A stretch of 6,736 nt of DNA from positions 1 through 6,736 of the forward strand of contig JAOPWF010000564.1 in the NCBI GenBank assembly GCA_025965815.1, given 5' to 3'. Of this stretch, positions 1 to 6,415 are shown in pieces (the first letter of the stretch is position 1; each line of letters opens with the position of its first letter). Position numbers and translations under genes: made by a program. Below the pieces are notes generated by a model, which worked only from the letters and a program-made list of their open reading frames with translations, ran no database searches and was not told the origin of the DNA. Source of the DNA: Mycobacterium sp. (GTDB taxonomy: Bacteria > Actinomycetota > Actinomycetes > Mycobacteriales > Mycobacteriaceae).

Positions 1-818
1 TGCGGGGCCGACGGCCGAAGCTGCCGACCGTTCTCGGCCCCCGGGACGCCGCCGGTCGCACCAACGGTGGCGCGCTGCTCGGTCCGGGGGCCGGTGACAA
101 CGCCGCGGCGGCACTGGGCCTCGGAGCCCGGTCGGGCGACTGCGTGGTGTCGCTGGGGACTTCGGGTGTGGTGAGTGCGGTCGGCGAGGCGGCACCGCAC
201 GACCCGGAAGGCATCGTCGCGGGTTTCGCCGACGCGACGGGGCGGCAATTGCCGCTGGTCTGCACCCTCAACGGTGCCCCGGTGCTCGCTGCCGTCGCCG
301 CCATGCTGGGGGTGCACTTCGGCGAGCTGGACCGGCTTGCGCTGTCCGCCCCGGCGGGCGCCGAGGGTTTGACGCTGATCCCGTACTTCGACGGTGAGCG
401 GTCACCGAACCTGCCCGATGCCAGCGGCGCGCTGCACGGCGCCACCACCCGCAACCTCACCCAGGCGAACGTCGCGCGGGCGGCCGTGGAGGGCCTGCTC
501 AGTTCCATGGCGTACTGCATCGACAAGATTTCCGAGCAGGGGGTCGGCGTCGAGCGCATCATCATGATCGGCGGCGGCGCGCGGTCCGAAGCGGTGAGAC
601 GGATTGCGCCCGCGGTACTGGGCAGACCCATTGACGTGCCAACGCCGGCCGAGTATGTGGCGCTCGGCGCCGCGCGGCAGGCGGCATGGGTTCTGGCACA
701 GTCGGATTCGCCGCCGGAGTGGTCAGCGAGCGCAAGCGAGTCGTTCTCCGCCGAGCACACCCCCGACGTTGTCGAGCAGTACCGGCACGCCGAACCCCTG
801 ACCCTGGGTCGGCCCTGA
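1..818 (+). CDS. xylB: Xylulokinase, C-terminal part (5' end cut by window edge)
   Basis: This is the C-terminal 271 or so residues of a FGGY-family sugar kinase. The reading frame is open from base 3 to the TGA at 816-818. It most resembles xylulokinase, which phosphorylates D-xylulose with ATP in the cytoplasm to give xylulose 5-phosphate for the pentose phosphate pathway. Visible marks are GAGDNAAAALG near the start, whose Asp (codon 96-98) matches the catalytic base of the family, followed by VVSLGTSGVV, a phosphate-binding segment. Further on are a GLLSSMAYCID helix typical of the second FGGY signature, the nucleotide-binding IGGGARS loop, and PAEYVALGAARQAA. About 190-210 N-terminal residues are missing off the left edge. 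The GTG at 144 is internal and not a start. Another FGGY kinase (for example ribulokinase or glycerol kinase) is possible, but the spacing and motifs fit xylulokinase best. The MBL remnant begins six bases after the stop, which suggests a former shared transcript. Confidence 0.88.
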   Translation, partial: RGRRPKLPTVLGPRDAAGRTNGGALLGPGAGDNAAAALGLGARSGDCVVSLGTSGVVSAVGEAAPHDPEGIVAGFADATGRQLPLVCTLNGAPVLAAVAAMLGVHFGELDRLALSAPAGAEGLTLIPYFDGERSPNLPDASGALHGATTRNLTQANVARAAVEGLLSSMAYCIDKISEQGVGVERIIMIGGGARSEAVRRIAPAVLGRPIDVPTPAEYVALGAARQAAWVLAQSDSPPEWSASASESFSAEHTPDVVEQYRHAEPLTLGRP

Positions 819-824
819 TCCGCA

Positions 825-1481
825 GTGAACCATGACTGGCAGCGACTGGCCGCCGGTGTGCACCGCTGTCGGTTACCGTTTCTCGATGTCACGGTGGGCG
901 TCGTGCAGGGGATTGCCGGAGTGCTGCTCATCGACACCGGCTCGACGCTGATGGAGGCTCGGGCGGTCGCTGATGACGTTCGCGATATCGCGGTCGCTGC
1001 CTTAGTCATGTCGTGTTGACGCACCACCACTTCGACCACATCCTCGGCTCATCGGTGTTCACCGACGCAGCTATCTACGCCGCGCCGGAAGTCCCCGAAA
1101 CGATGTCCAAGGGGGTCGACCCGCTACGCACCGAGGCGGTGAGTTACGGGGCGGACGTGCCTGAGATCGATCGGGCGTGCTGATCGGCCATCCCGGCCGG
1201 GCCATACAGGCCACGACCTGATCGTGACCGTGCCCGCCGTTTCTGGGACCGGTCCAACCGTTGTCTTCTGCGGTGACCTGGTCGGGGAATCCGGCGATCC
1301 GGCGATCGGCTCCGACTCGGATGTGACCGCCTGGCCGGCGGCATTGGACCGGATTCCGCAGGCAGGCGGCCCAGGCGCGATTTTTGCGCCCGGCCGCGGT
1401 GCGATCGTCGATTCGGCGTTTGTCCAGCGACAACAGGCATGGATCCGCCTGTTACGCGGCGAGCACCCACCGTCACTGTGA
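825..1481 (+). pseudogene. Metallo-beta-lactamase-fold hydrolase, frameshifted and internally deleted
   Basis: Three reading-frame pieces join into one MBL-fold hydrolase. From GTG 825 to TGA 1017-1019 the frame gives the N-terminal beta strands, including GVVQGIAGVLLIDTGS. From about 1001 to TGA 1181-1183 a second frame gives VVLTHHHFDHILGSSVF, the metal-binding HxHxDH motif (His codons 1022-1030, Asp 1034, His 1037). A short stretch near 1177-1201 in the third frame gives VLIGHPGR, and from about 1203 the first frame returns with HTGHDLIV, then VVFCGDL (bridging Asp codon 1275-1277) and the C-terminus to TGA 1479-1481. Each shift equals a net loss of one base modulo three. Between EIDRA and VLIGHPG roughly 20 residues normally present in the family appear to be missing. 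The usual PGHG near the C-terminus reads PGRG (Arg codon 1395-1397), so the last zinc-ligand His is lost. Decay is therefore more likely than sequencing error alone. The family's substrate is unknown to me. Confidence 0.8.
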
Positions 1482-1582
1482 CGTATCTCAAATGTTCAAC
1501 GTGACTTAGTTCATTGCGCGCGGGCACAACTCAGCGGACTCTGATTCCTTCGATCCGTGCGAACGTAGATGTGGGGGTAGCC

Positions 1583-1825
1583 ATGGCTACCGAGTCAATT
1601 GAGATGACCTTTGCGCACGACCTGACGCTCGATGAGGCGCGGCGGCGAAGCGCAATCCTCGAGGCCATCGGCGACGACTGGGATCCGGTTGCCGTCCTGG
1701 CCGAGGAGGAGCAGGCCTACGACATGCTCTACTCGAACCTCGATGCGGAGCAGCAGCGGGTCTACGACGAACTGGTGAGCGCGGGTGTGCTGCCGGATCG
1801 GGCGGTGCACCGTGCTGCCGATTGA
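1583..1825 (+). CDS. Small acidic hypothetical protein (80 aa)
   Basis: An 80-residue cytoplasmic-looking protein with no signal peptide or membrane segment. The chosen start is ATG 1583, preceded by a G-rich stretch (1571-1576) that can act as a weak ribosome binding site. The frame is open further upstream to about 1514, but that extension has no actinobacterial coding character. The protein has a short beta-like segment (MTFAHDLTLDEA), a charged helix (LDEARRRSAILEAIG), a DDWDPVAVLAEEEQAYDML helix, and LDAEQQRVYDELVSAGVLP. The pattern of an acidic helical domain with DWDP and a tyrosine-containing helix resembles small uncharacterised actinobacterial DUF proteins (I think of DUF6400, from memory, unverified). 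The last 14 bases overlap the next gene in another frame, so the two are probably translationally coupled. I can assign no function. Confidence 0.7.
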   Translation: MATESIEMTFAHDLTLDEARRRSAILEAIGDDWDPVAVLAEEEQAYDMLYSNLDAEQQRVYDELVSAGVLPDRAVHRAAD

Positions 1826-2045
1826 TCCGCAGGCCGACCGGGCGCGTAGGGCGTGGTGGCCCTGCCCGAGCTGCAATCACAATTCGGGCTGCGGCGATTG
1901 CCAGAGCAGCCGCAACTGCGGAGCCCACTGGCAATACCTGCTGAGTAACGAGGGAACGCTGGTTCACCTGCAGTGCCCGGCCTGCGCCCACCTGTGGTCG
2001 ACGGACACCCGTCGGCGTGGGAACCGTCGCACCGAAGCCGCCTGA
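1812..2045 (+). CDS. Cysteine-rich zinc-ribbon-like small protein (77 aa)
   Basis: A 77-residue protein rich in Cys, His and Trp. CPSC (Cys18, Cys21) and CPAC (Cys55, Cys58) form the paired knuckles expected of a zinc ribbon. Between them lie Cys27, Cys30 and Cys36 in the CGDCQSSRNC stretch, enough ligands for a second metal. An N-terminal RARRAWW segment and a basic tail (TRRRGNRR) flank the metal-binding core and could contact nucleic acid, which is inference only. The start is placed at GTG 1812, inside the end of the upstream 80-residue gene, giving a 14-base overlap. An alternative GTG at 1785 would add nine residues. The overlap and shared direction indicate coupled expression. The frame has no competitor on the other strand with similar composition. 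I do not recognise a named family; the zinc-binding role is inferred from Cys spacing. Confidence 0.7.
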   Translation: MLPIDPQADRARRAWWPCPSCNHNSGCGDCQSSRNCGAHWQYLLSNEGTLVHLQCPACAHLWSTDTRRRGNRRTEAA

Positions 2046-2079
2046 GGAAGTCCGCCGCTATCAGGGCGGGTGACACCGG

Positions 2080-2110
2080 CCTCGGCTGCGTACCCGCGCG
2101 GCTGCCGAGG
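2080..2110 (+). terminator. Possible terminator hairpin after the small gene pair
   Basis: Arms CCTCGGC (2080-2086) and GCCGAGG (2104-2110) are perfectly complementary. After a T-T mismatch two more G-C pairs can form (GC 2088-2089 with GC 2101-2102), leaving an 11-base loop. The hairpin sits 35 bases after the zinc-ribbon gene stop. The bases that follow (AGTTGAATTT) contain only a short T-run, so it is not a classical U-tract terminator. Mycobacterial terminators often lack a strong U-tract, so the call remains plausible but unproven. Confidence 0.4.
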
Positions 2111-2187
2111 AGTTGAATTTCGGCTCTTGCACAGCCGTGCCTTCCGTCGATCAAGCTGAGTCGCCCCTAAACTTGCCCGGATCCAAT

Positions 2188-2196
2188 AGGAGAAGG
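2188..2196 (+). promoter_or_regulatory. Strong Shine-Dalgarno-like sequence without a nearby canonical start
   Basis: AGGAGAAGG is the best ribosome-binding-like sequence in the window, yet no ATG, GTG or TTG follows at normal distance in the frame of the downstream acyltransferase. That frame is open back to the TAA at 2168-2170. The first plausible canonical start in frame is GTG 2249, more than 50 bases further on and poorly preceded. An in-frame ATC lies at 2207, 10 bases after the motif, but ATC starts are rare. The site may be chance, or may mark a lost or non-canonical start. Confidence 0.25.
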
Positions 2197-2248
2197 GCAT
2201 CGACATATCGGCGGTAGCTGCGGCGCCGGCCGGCCAGGTGGCCGAGAC

Positions 2249-4363
2249 GTGCTGAGGGACAGTTTGGTACCGGCCGGGGCTGACCCCGCGCCGGTCCAGT
2301 CTGTTCGGCCAACCCGATGGGTTGCTCCTGTCCCAGGTGCCACCCGCCTGCGCACCTCGGCGGCAGGGGACCGGGCCCAACAGCAGCGGCGCCGCCCCGG
2401 CATCCACGGGCTCGACGGCCTACGCGCCGTCGGCGTCGCGCTCGTACTGGCCGAGCATGGCGGCATTCCCGGCCTATCCGGCGGATTCATCGGCGTCGAC
2501 ATATTTTTCGTCCTCAGCGGATTCTTGATCACCTCTCTACTGCTCGACGAGCTTGGGCGGACCGGTCGTATCGGCGTGGCCCAATTCTGGACTCGCCGCG
2601 CGCGACGATTGCTGCCCGCGCTGCTGGTGATGGTGTTGGCCGTGGGTTTCGCACGCGAGCTCTTTTCGTCCGATGCCGTGGAAGGGCTCCGCGACGACGC
2701 GGTCGCCGCGTTCCTGTGGGTGGCGAACTGGCGCTTCGTCGCCCAGCGGACCGATTACTTCACGCAAGGTGGCGCGCCGTCGCCGCTGCAGCACACGTGG
2801 TCGCTCGGCGTGGAGGAGCAGTACTACCTCCTCTGGCCGCTTGTGCTGATTGTCGTAGCGATTCTGCTGGGCGTGGCGGCCAAGCGCCGCGGCGCCGTGG
2901 CCACAGTGGGCGCGGTCCGGTTGGCGGTTGTCGTGCTTGCCGCGGGGGGTGCGCTGGCGTCCGCCGTCGCGGCCATCATGCTGGCCTCTGGCGCGTCGTT
3001 CGACCGCGTCTACTTCGGTACCGATACTCGCGCGCAGGCGCTGCTGGCCGGCGCGGCGGCGTCCGCTCTGCTGGTGCGCGATTGGCCGTCGCTCACGGTT
3101 GGCTGGTCGGTCATTCGGTCGCGATGGGGTCGACGCGTCGCCCGGGTTCTGCCGGTGATCGGGCTGGCGGTGTTGGCGGCGGTCGCTCATTGCGCAACCG
3201 GCAGCAGGGAGGAGTTTCGGGGCGGTCTTCTTATCGTGGTGGCGGTGGCGGCTGTCGCGGTCATCGCCCCGGTGGCGTTGGACCAGGCCGGGGCGGTTGC
3301 CCGTGTTCTGGCGTGGCGTCCTTTGGTGTGGCTCGGCGCTATCTCGTACGGCGTCTACCTGTGGCACTGGCCGATCTTCCTTGCCATCAACGGCGAACGG
3401 ACCGGCTGCTCCGGGTTGCCGCTGTTCGTCGTTCGCTGCGTGGCCACGCTTGCTGTCGCCGCCGTGTCGTGGTGGGTGATCGAGCGGCCCATCCAAGGGT
3501 GGCGACCGGTGCTGGTCCGGGTGCTGCCGCTGGCCGGTGCCACGGTCGCGACGGCGGTGGCTGTGACGGTGCTCGTCGTTCCCGTGGGAGCCGGACCGGG
3601 AGCGGCCGGCGTTAGCGACCTGCCGCCTGACGTTTCTTCGGCTGCGGTGGTGATGCCGTCGCCGCCGGTCGAAACCCTGCGTCCGGTGAGCGCGGCGCGA
3701 CCGGATACCCTACGGCCCCACACGATTTCGGTGTTCGGCGACTCGACAGCGTGGACGCTGATGCGTTACCTGCCGCCGACACCTGGCTTCAACTTCGTCG
3801 ATCGCACCACGATCGGGTGTGGCATCGTTCGTGGCGGCCCGTACCGGTCTATCGGGCAGACCCTCGATCAGAAGTCTGAGTGCGAGACATGGCCGAGCAG
3901 ATGGTCTGAACGGATCGCCTACGACCGGCCTGACGTGGCGCTGCTGATCATCGGCCGCTGGGAGGTGGTCGACCGGGTCAACGAAGGACGCTGGACGCAT
4001 ATCGGCGACCCGGAGTTCGACGCGTATATGACCGGCGAGCTCCAACGCGCGTTGGCGATTCTTGGCTCCACCAGGGCAAGAGTGGTGGTCGCGACAGCGC
4101 CTTACAATCGGGGTGGCGAGAAGCCGGACGGCAGCCTGTACCCGGAGGACCAGCCAAAGCGGGTCGACCAATGGAACGCTTTGCTACGCAGCGCTATTGG
4201 GCAGCGCCCGAACGTCTCGCTGCTTGACCTCAATAAGAAGCTGTGCCCAGGCGGGGTGTATACCGCCAAAGTCGACGGCGTCCGGTTGCGCAGTGACGGC
4301 ATACATCTCACGCCCGACGGCGCAAAGTGGCTCACGCCGTGGCTCGAGGAGTCCGTTCGGTAG
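2249..4363 (+). CDS. Acyltransferase-3 membrane protein with C-terminal SGNH domain
   Basis: A 704-residue multi-pass membrane protein that probably moves an acyl group across the membrane onto a cell-envelope glycan or lipid. After a basic cytoplasmic N-terminal region (1-53), the AT3 domain starts at GLDGLRAV. Arg59 and His70 form the RX10H motif characteristic of the family. GVDIFFVLSGFLIT (82-95), TWSLGVEEQYYLLWP (183-197) and SYGVYLWHWPIF, then WWVIERP, are further family marks. About ten or more hydrophobic segments run to around residue 450. After a Pro/Ala linker (about 451-490), the SGNH hydrolase-like domain carries GDS (Ser499), a Gly of block II (IGCG, 523-525) and DGIHLTPDG with Asp683 and His686. 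Family knowledge: mycobacterial relatives include SucT-type succinyltransferases of arabinogalactan; the substrate here cannot be read from sequence. GTG 2249 is the best visible start but is uncertain. The gene converges with the pirin gene 36 bases downstream. Confidence 0.9.
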   Translation: MLRDSLVPAGADPAPVQSVRPTRWVAPVPGATRLRTSAAGDRAQQQRRRPGIHGLDGLRAVGVALVLAEHGGIPGLSGGFIGVDIFFVLSGFLITSLLLDELGRTGRIGVAQFWTRRARRLLPALLVMVLAVGFARELFSSDAVEGLRDDAVAAFLWVANWRFVAQRTDYFTQGGAPSPLQHTWSLGVEEQYYLLWPLVLIVVAILLGVAAKRRGAVATVGAVRLAVVVLAAGGALASAVAAIMLASGASFDRVYFGTDTRAQALLAGAAASALLVRDWPSLTVGWSVIRSRWGRRVARVLPVIGLAVLAAVAHCATGSREEFRGGLLIVVAVAAVAVIAPVALDQAGAVARVLAWRPLVWLGAISYGVYLWHWPIFLAINGERTGCSGLPLFVVRCVATLAVAAVSWWVIERPIQGWRPVLVRVLPLAGATVATAVAVTVLVVPVGAGPGAAGVSDLPPDVSSAAVVMPSPPVETLRPVSAARPDTLRPHTISVFGDSTAWTLMRYLPPTPGFNFVDRTTIGCGIVRGGPYRSIGQTLDQKSECETWPSRWSERIAYDRPDVALLIIGRWEVVDRVNEGRWTHIGDPEFDAYMTGELQRALAILGSTRARVVVATAPYNRGGEKPDGSLYPEDQPKRVDQWNALLRSAIGQRPNVSLLDLNKKLCPGGVYTAKVDGVRLRSDGIHLTPDGAKWLTPWLEESVR

Positions 4364-4399
4364 CCGCCGGCCTCCGAGCCGACCGCTCCGGGATAGGCG

Positions 4400-5404
4400 T
4401 CAGATTCCGGTGTTTTCGGTACGTTTCGGGCAGGGATCGGGCACATAGGGCATCAGTGCATTCGGTGGGATGTCGCCGAACAGACCCGCCTCGAAGTCTT
4501 CCAGTGCCTGTCCTAGTTCGGCTTTGGTGTTCATCACGAACGGCCCGTACATCTCGACATGTTCACCGATCGGCCTGCCGCCGAGCACGAGCAGTTCGAG
4601 GGTGGGGCTGCGGCTGTCCTGGTGATCATCACCGCGCACCTCAAACCAGTTGCCCGCACCGAGCACGACGAGCTGACCGCTGCTTATCGGTCGCCCTTCG
4701 GCACCGACGCGGCCAGTTCCCGCGAGGACGTAGATCAGCGCGTTGAAGGACGGATCCCAGGGGAACTGCAGCAGCGCACCGGGTGAGACGGTGGCGTGTA
4801 TCAGAGTGATCGGCGTATGCGTCGACCCGGGACCGCGGTGTCCACCCACCTCGCCGGCGATCACCCGCACCAGAGCACCCGCGTCAGCCGAGGCCGCCAG
4901 AGTCACTGCGGCGGCGTCGATCCCCTGGTACGCCGGTGGGATCATCTTGCTTTTGGCGGGCAAATTCACCCACAACTGCACACCGTGAAACAGCCCGCCG
5001 GAACGGACGAGTTCCTCGGGCGGGGTCTCGATGTGCAGAATGCCGGAACCGGCCGTCATCCACTGGGTGGCGCCGTCCTCGATCATGCCGCCGCCACCAT
5101 GCGAGTCCTGGTGCTGAAAACGACCGTCGATCATGTAAGTCACGGTTTCAAAGCCGCGGTGCGGATGCCATGGCGTGCCTCTTGGCTCACCCGGCGCATA
5201 CTGCACCTCACCCATCTGATCCATGTGCACGAACGGATCCAGCCGCGCGCGTGGCACTCCGGCGAATGCGCGGTGGACAGGGAATCCTTCGCCTTCGAAT
5301 CCGGTCGGTGCAGTGGTCACGCTCGCCACCGACCGCGCCGGTCCATCCGAAGGCTGGCTCTGCAACCTGGGCAATGCGAGGTAGTCGGCCGTCACAGCAG
5401 GCAT
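4400..5404 (-). CDS. Pirin family protein
   Basis: A 334-residue bicupin protein of the pirin family. Family members bind one metal, usually iron, in the N-terminal cupin; some are quercetin dioxygenases and others act as redox-linked regulators. The expected ligands are all present: His80 and His82 in WHPHRGFETVTYMIDG, and His124 and Glu126 in GSGILHIETPP. The conserved LDPFVHMDQMG segment (55-65) precedes them. The C-terminal pirin cupin spans roughly 205-310 and includes the NALIYVLAG strand and a PIGEHVEMYGPFVMNT motif. Length is at the upper end for the family. ATG 5404 is preceded six bases upstream by GGAG (5411-5414), a good ribosome binding site. The protein has no signal peptide, so it is cytoplasmic. 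It is convergent with the acyltransferase and divergent from the LLM oxidoreductase; the dyad 17 bases upstream of its start is a candidate regulatory site. The physiological substrate is unknown. Confidence 0.93.
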   Translation of the reverse strand: MPAVTADYLALPRLQSQPSDGPARSVASVTTAPTGFEGEGFPVHRAFAGVPRARLDPFVHMDQMGEVQYAPGEPRGTPWHPHRGFETVTYMIDGRFQHQDSHGGGGMIEDGATQWMTAGSGILHIETPPEELVRSGGLFHGVQLWVNLPAKSKMIPPAYQGIDAAAVTLAASADAGALVRVIAGEVGGHRGPGSTHTPITLIHATVSPGALLQFPWDPSFNALIYVLAGTGRVGAEGRPISSGQLVVLGAGNWFEVRGDDHQDSRSPTLELLVLGGRPIGEHVEMYGPFVMNTKAELGQALEDFEAGLFGDIPPNALMPYVPDPCPKRTENTGI

Positions 5405-5420
5405 GGTGAACTCCGTCCGT

Positions 5421-5449
5421 AAGGGGATCGAATGCCGATCGATCCCCTT
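5421..5449. promoter_or_regulatory. Perfect 11-bp inverted repeat between divergent genes
   Basis: AAGGGGATCGA (5421-5431) and TCGATCCCCTT (5439-5449) are exact reverse complements separated by seven bases (5432-5438). The dyad lies 17 bases upstream of the pirin start, just beyond its ribosome binding site, within the 148-bp divergent intergenic region. It could be an operator for a dimeric regulator controlling one or both genes, or a hairpin in the pirin mRNA leader. The sequence does not tell which. No regulator gene is visible next to it. Confidence 0.55.
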
Positions 5450-5552
5450 CTTCCATCAAACGCGGGCCCGCGGCGCAGCACAACCCCGTGTGCGGCGACG
5501 TGCGGACCGGCCCGCGCTTGCTCCTACCTTCCGACTGCGGAACCATTCCCGC

Positions 5553-6377
5553 ATGCTGATCTCGGTAAAACTCGCACCGACGTTTGACTTCCCGGTCCTC
5601 GATGAGTTCTGGCGAGCCGCCGACGAACTCGGCTTCCACGGAATCTGGGACTACGACCACTTCTACGGGCTTGAGGACCCGTCGGCACCGACATTGGAGG
5701 GGTGGTCCATGCTCGCTGCCATGGCCGTTGTCATCCGCCGGGCGCGGGTTGGCTGCATGGTCACCGGCGTCGCCTACCGCAACCCTGCGATCCTCGCCAA
5801 GATGGCCGTAACGGTAGATCACATCTCCGGAGGCCGACTTGACTTCGGAATAGGCGCCGGATGGCTGGAAGCGGAGCATCGTGGCTACGGAATCGATTTC
5901 CCGAGCCCAGGGACGCGGGTCGCAATGTTGGACGAGGCGCTAACGGTGATTCGCAGGCTCTGGACGGAGGAATCCCTGAGCTTCGCGGGGCGCTTTTTCA
6001 ATCTCGACGATGCGCGCTGTGAGCCCAAGGCGCTCCAGCGGCCGCACCCGCCCATTGTGGTCGGCGGCGCTAAGCCGAAGATGCTTCGCGTCACCGCTCG
6101 CCACGCGAACGAGTGGAACATGCCCGGGGTCGGCGCGCCGGAGGAGTGGGCCGAGGTAAGCGCGCGCCTCGATGAGGCATGCGACGAGGTCGGCCGGGAT
6201 CGTGGGGAGATCCACCGATCCGTGCAGCTGTTCCTGCACCCGGCGCAGGAAGGCCAGATCGACTCGCAACTCAGCCGACTGCCCGAATACGAGGCGCTGG
6301 GGTGTGAGCACGTGGTGCTCTCGTTCTATCAGCCGCCGGCGAGGCAACTGCTCGAGCGGTGCACACACCTGCTTTGA
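5553..6377 (+). CDS. LLM-class flavin/F420-dependent oxidoreductase
   Basis: A 274-residue TIM-barrel oxidoreductase of the luciferase-like monooxygenase superfamily. Members use reduced FMN or, often in mycobacteria, coenzyme F420 in the cytoplasm. Diagnostic segments in order: GIWDYDHFYG (Asp35, His36), TGVAYRNPAILAKMAVTVDHISGG with TGVAYRNP at 71-78, GRLDFGIGAGWLEAE (94-108), RLWTEES and PHPPIVVGGAKPKMLR (164-179), then ARHANEWN, which lies near the cofactor pocket in relatives. The C-terminus (EALGCEHVVLSFYQPP) matches the usual final barrel strand. ATG 5553 is chosen because similarity begins there; the open frame continues upstream to about 5403 without family features. A GCGGA stretch (5537-5541) may serve as ribosome binding site. 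F420 rather than FMN is inferred from the subgroup pattern and organism type; the substrate is unknown. The gene is divergent from pirin and converges with the gene at the right edge. Confidence 0.92.
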   Translation: MLISVKLAPTFDFPVLDEFWRAADELGFHGIWDYDHFYGLEDPSAPTLEGWSMLAAMAVVIRRARVGCMVTGVAYRNPAILAKMAVTVDHISGGRLDFGIGAGWLEAEHRGYGIDFPSPGTRVAMLDEALTVIRRLWTEESLSFAGRFFNLDDARCEPKALQRPHPPIVVGGAKPKMLRVTARHANEWNMPGVGAPEEWAEVSARLDEACDEVGRDRGEIHRSVQLFLHPAQEGQIDSQLSRLPEYEALGCEHVVLSFYQPPARQLLERCTHLL

Positions 6378-6415
6378 GGCGGACTTCAGTTGTGGCGGAT
6401 GGCCGCGTTGGGGAT

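Noticed and set aside
1292..1307. Tandem 8-base repeat CCGGCGAT twice
   Set aside because: It encodes the normal ESGDPAIGSD segment of the MBL family and is only two units long.
1071..1527. Minus-strand open frames across the MBL remnant
   Set aside because: They are Arg-rich and motif-free, whereas the plus strand holds clear MBL motifs in all three frames.
2537..3496. Long minus-strand open frame opposite the acyltransferase
   Set aside because: It is Arg/His/Gln rich with no family motifs and lies opposite a gene with full AT3 motifs; it is a by-product of high GC content.
2317..3615. 432-residue plus-strand open frame within the acyltransferase gene
   Set aside because: It is extremely Arg/Gly rich and out of frame with the well-supported AT3 gene, typical of high-GC frame shadows.
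4364..4399. Possible bidirectional terminator between the acyltransferase and pirin genes
   Set aside because: Only a 4-bp stem (CGGC/GCCG) with no T-run was found; too weak to call.
5525..5530. TACCTT as a -10 element for the LLM gene
   Set aside because: It fits a TAnnnT pattern at a sensible distance, but no matching -35 is present and such hexamers are frequent.
5208..5879. Minus-strand open frame spanning the pirin start and the 5' part of the LLM gene
   Set aside because: It overlaps two strongly supported genes in another frame or strand and shows no recognisable domain.
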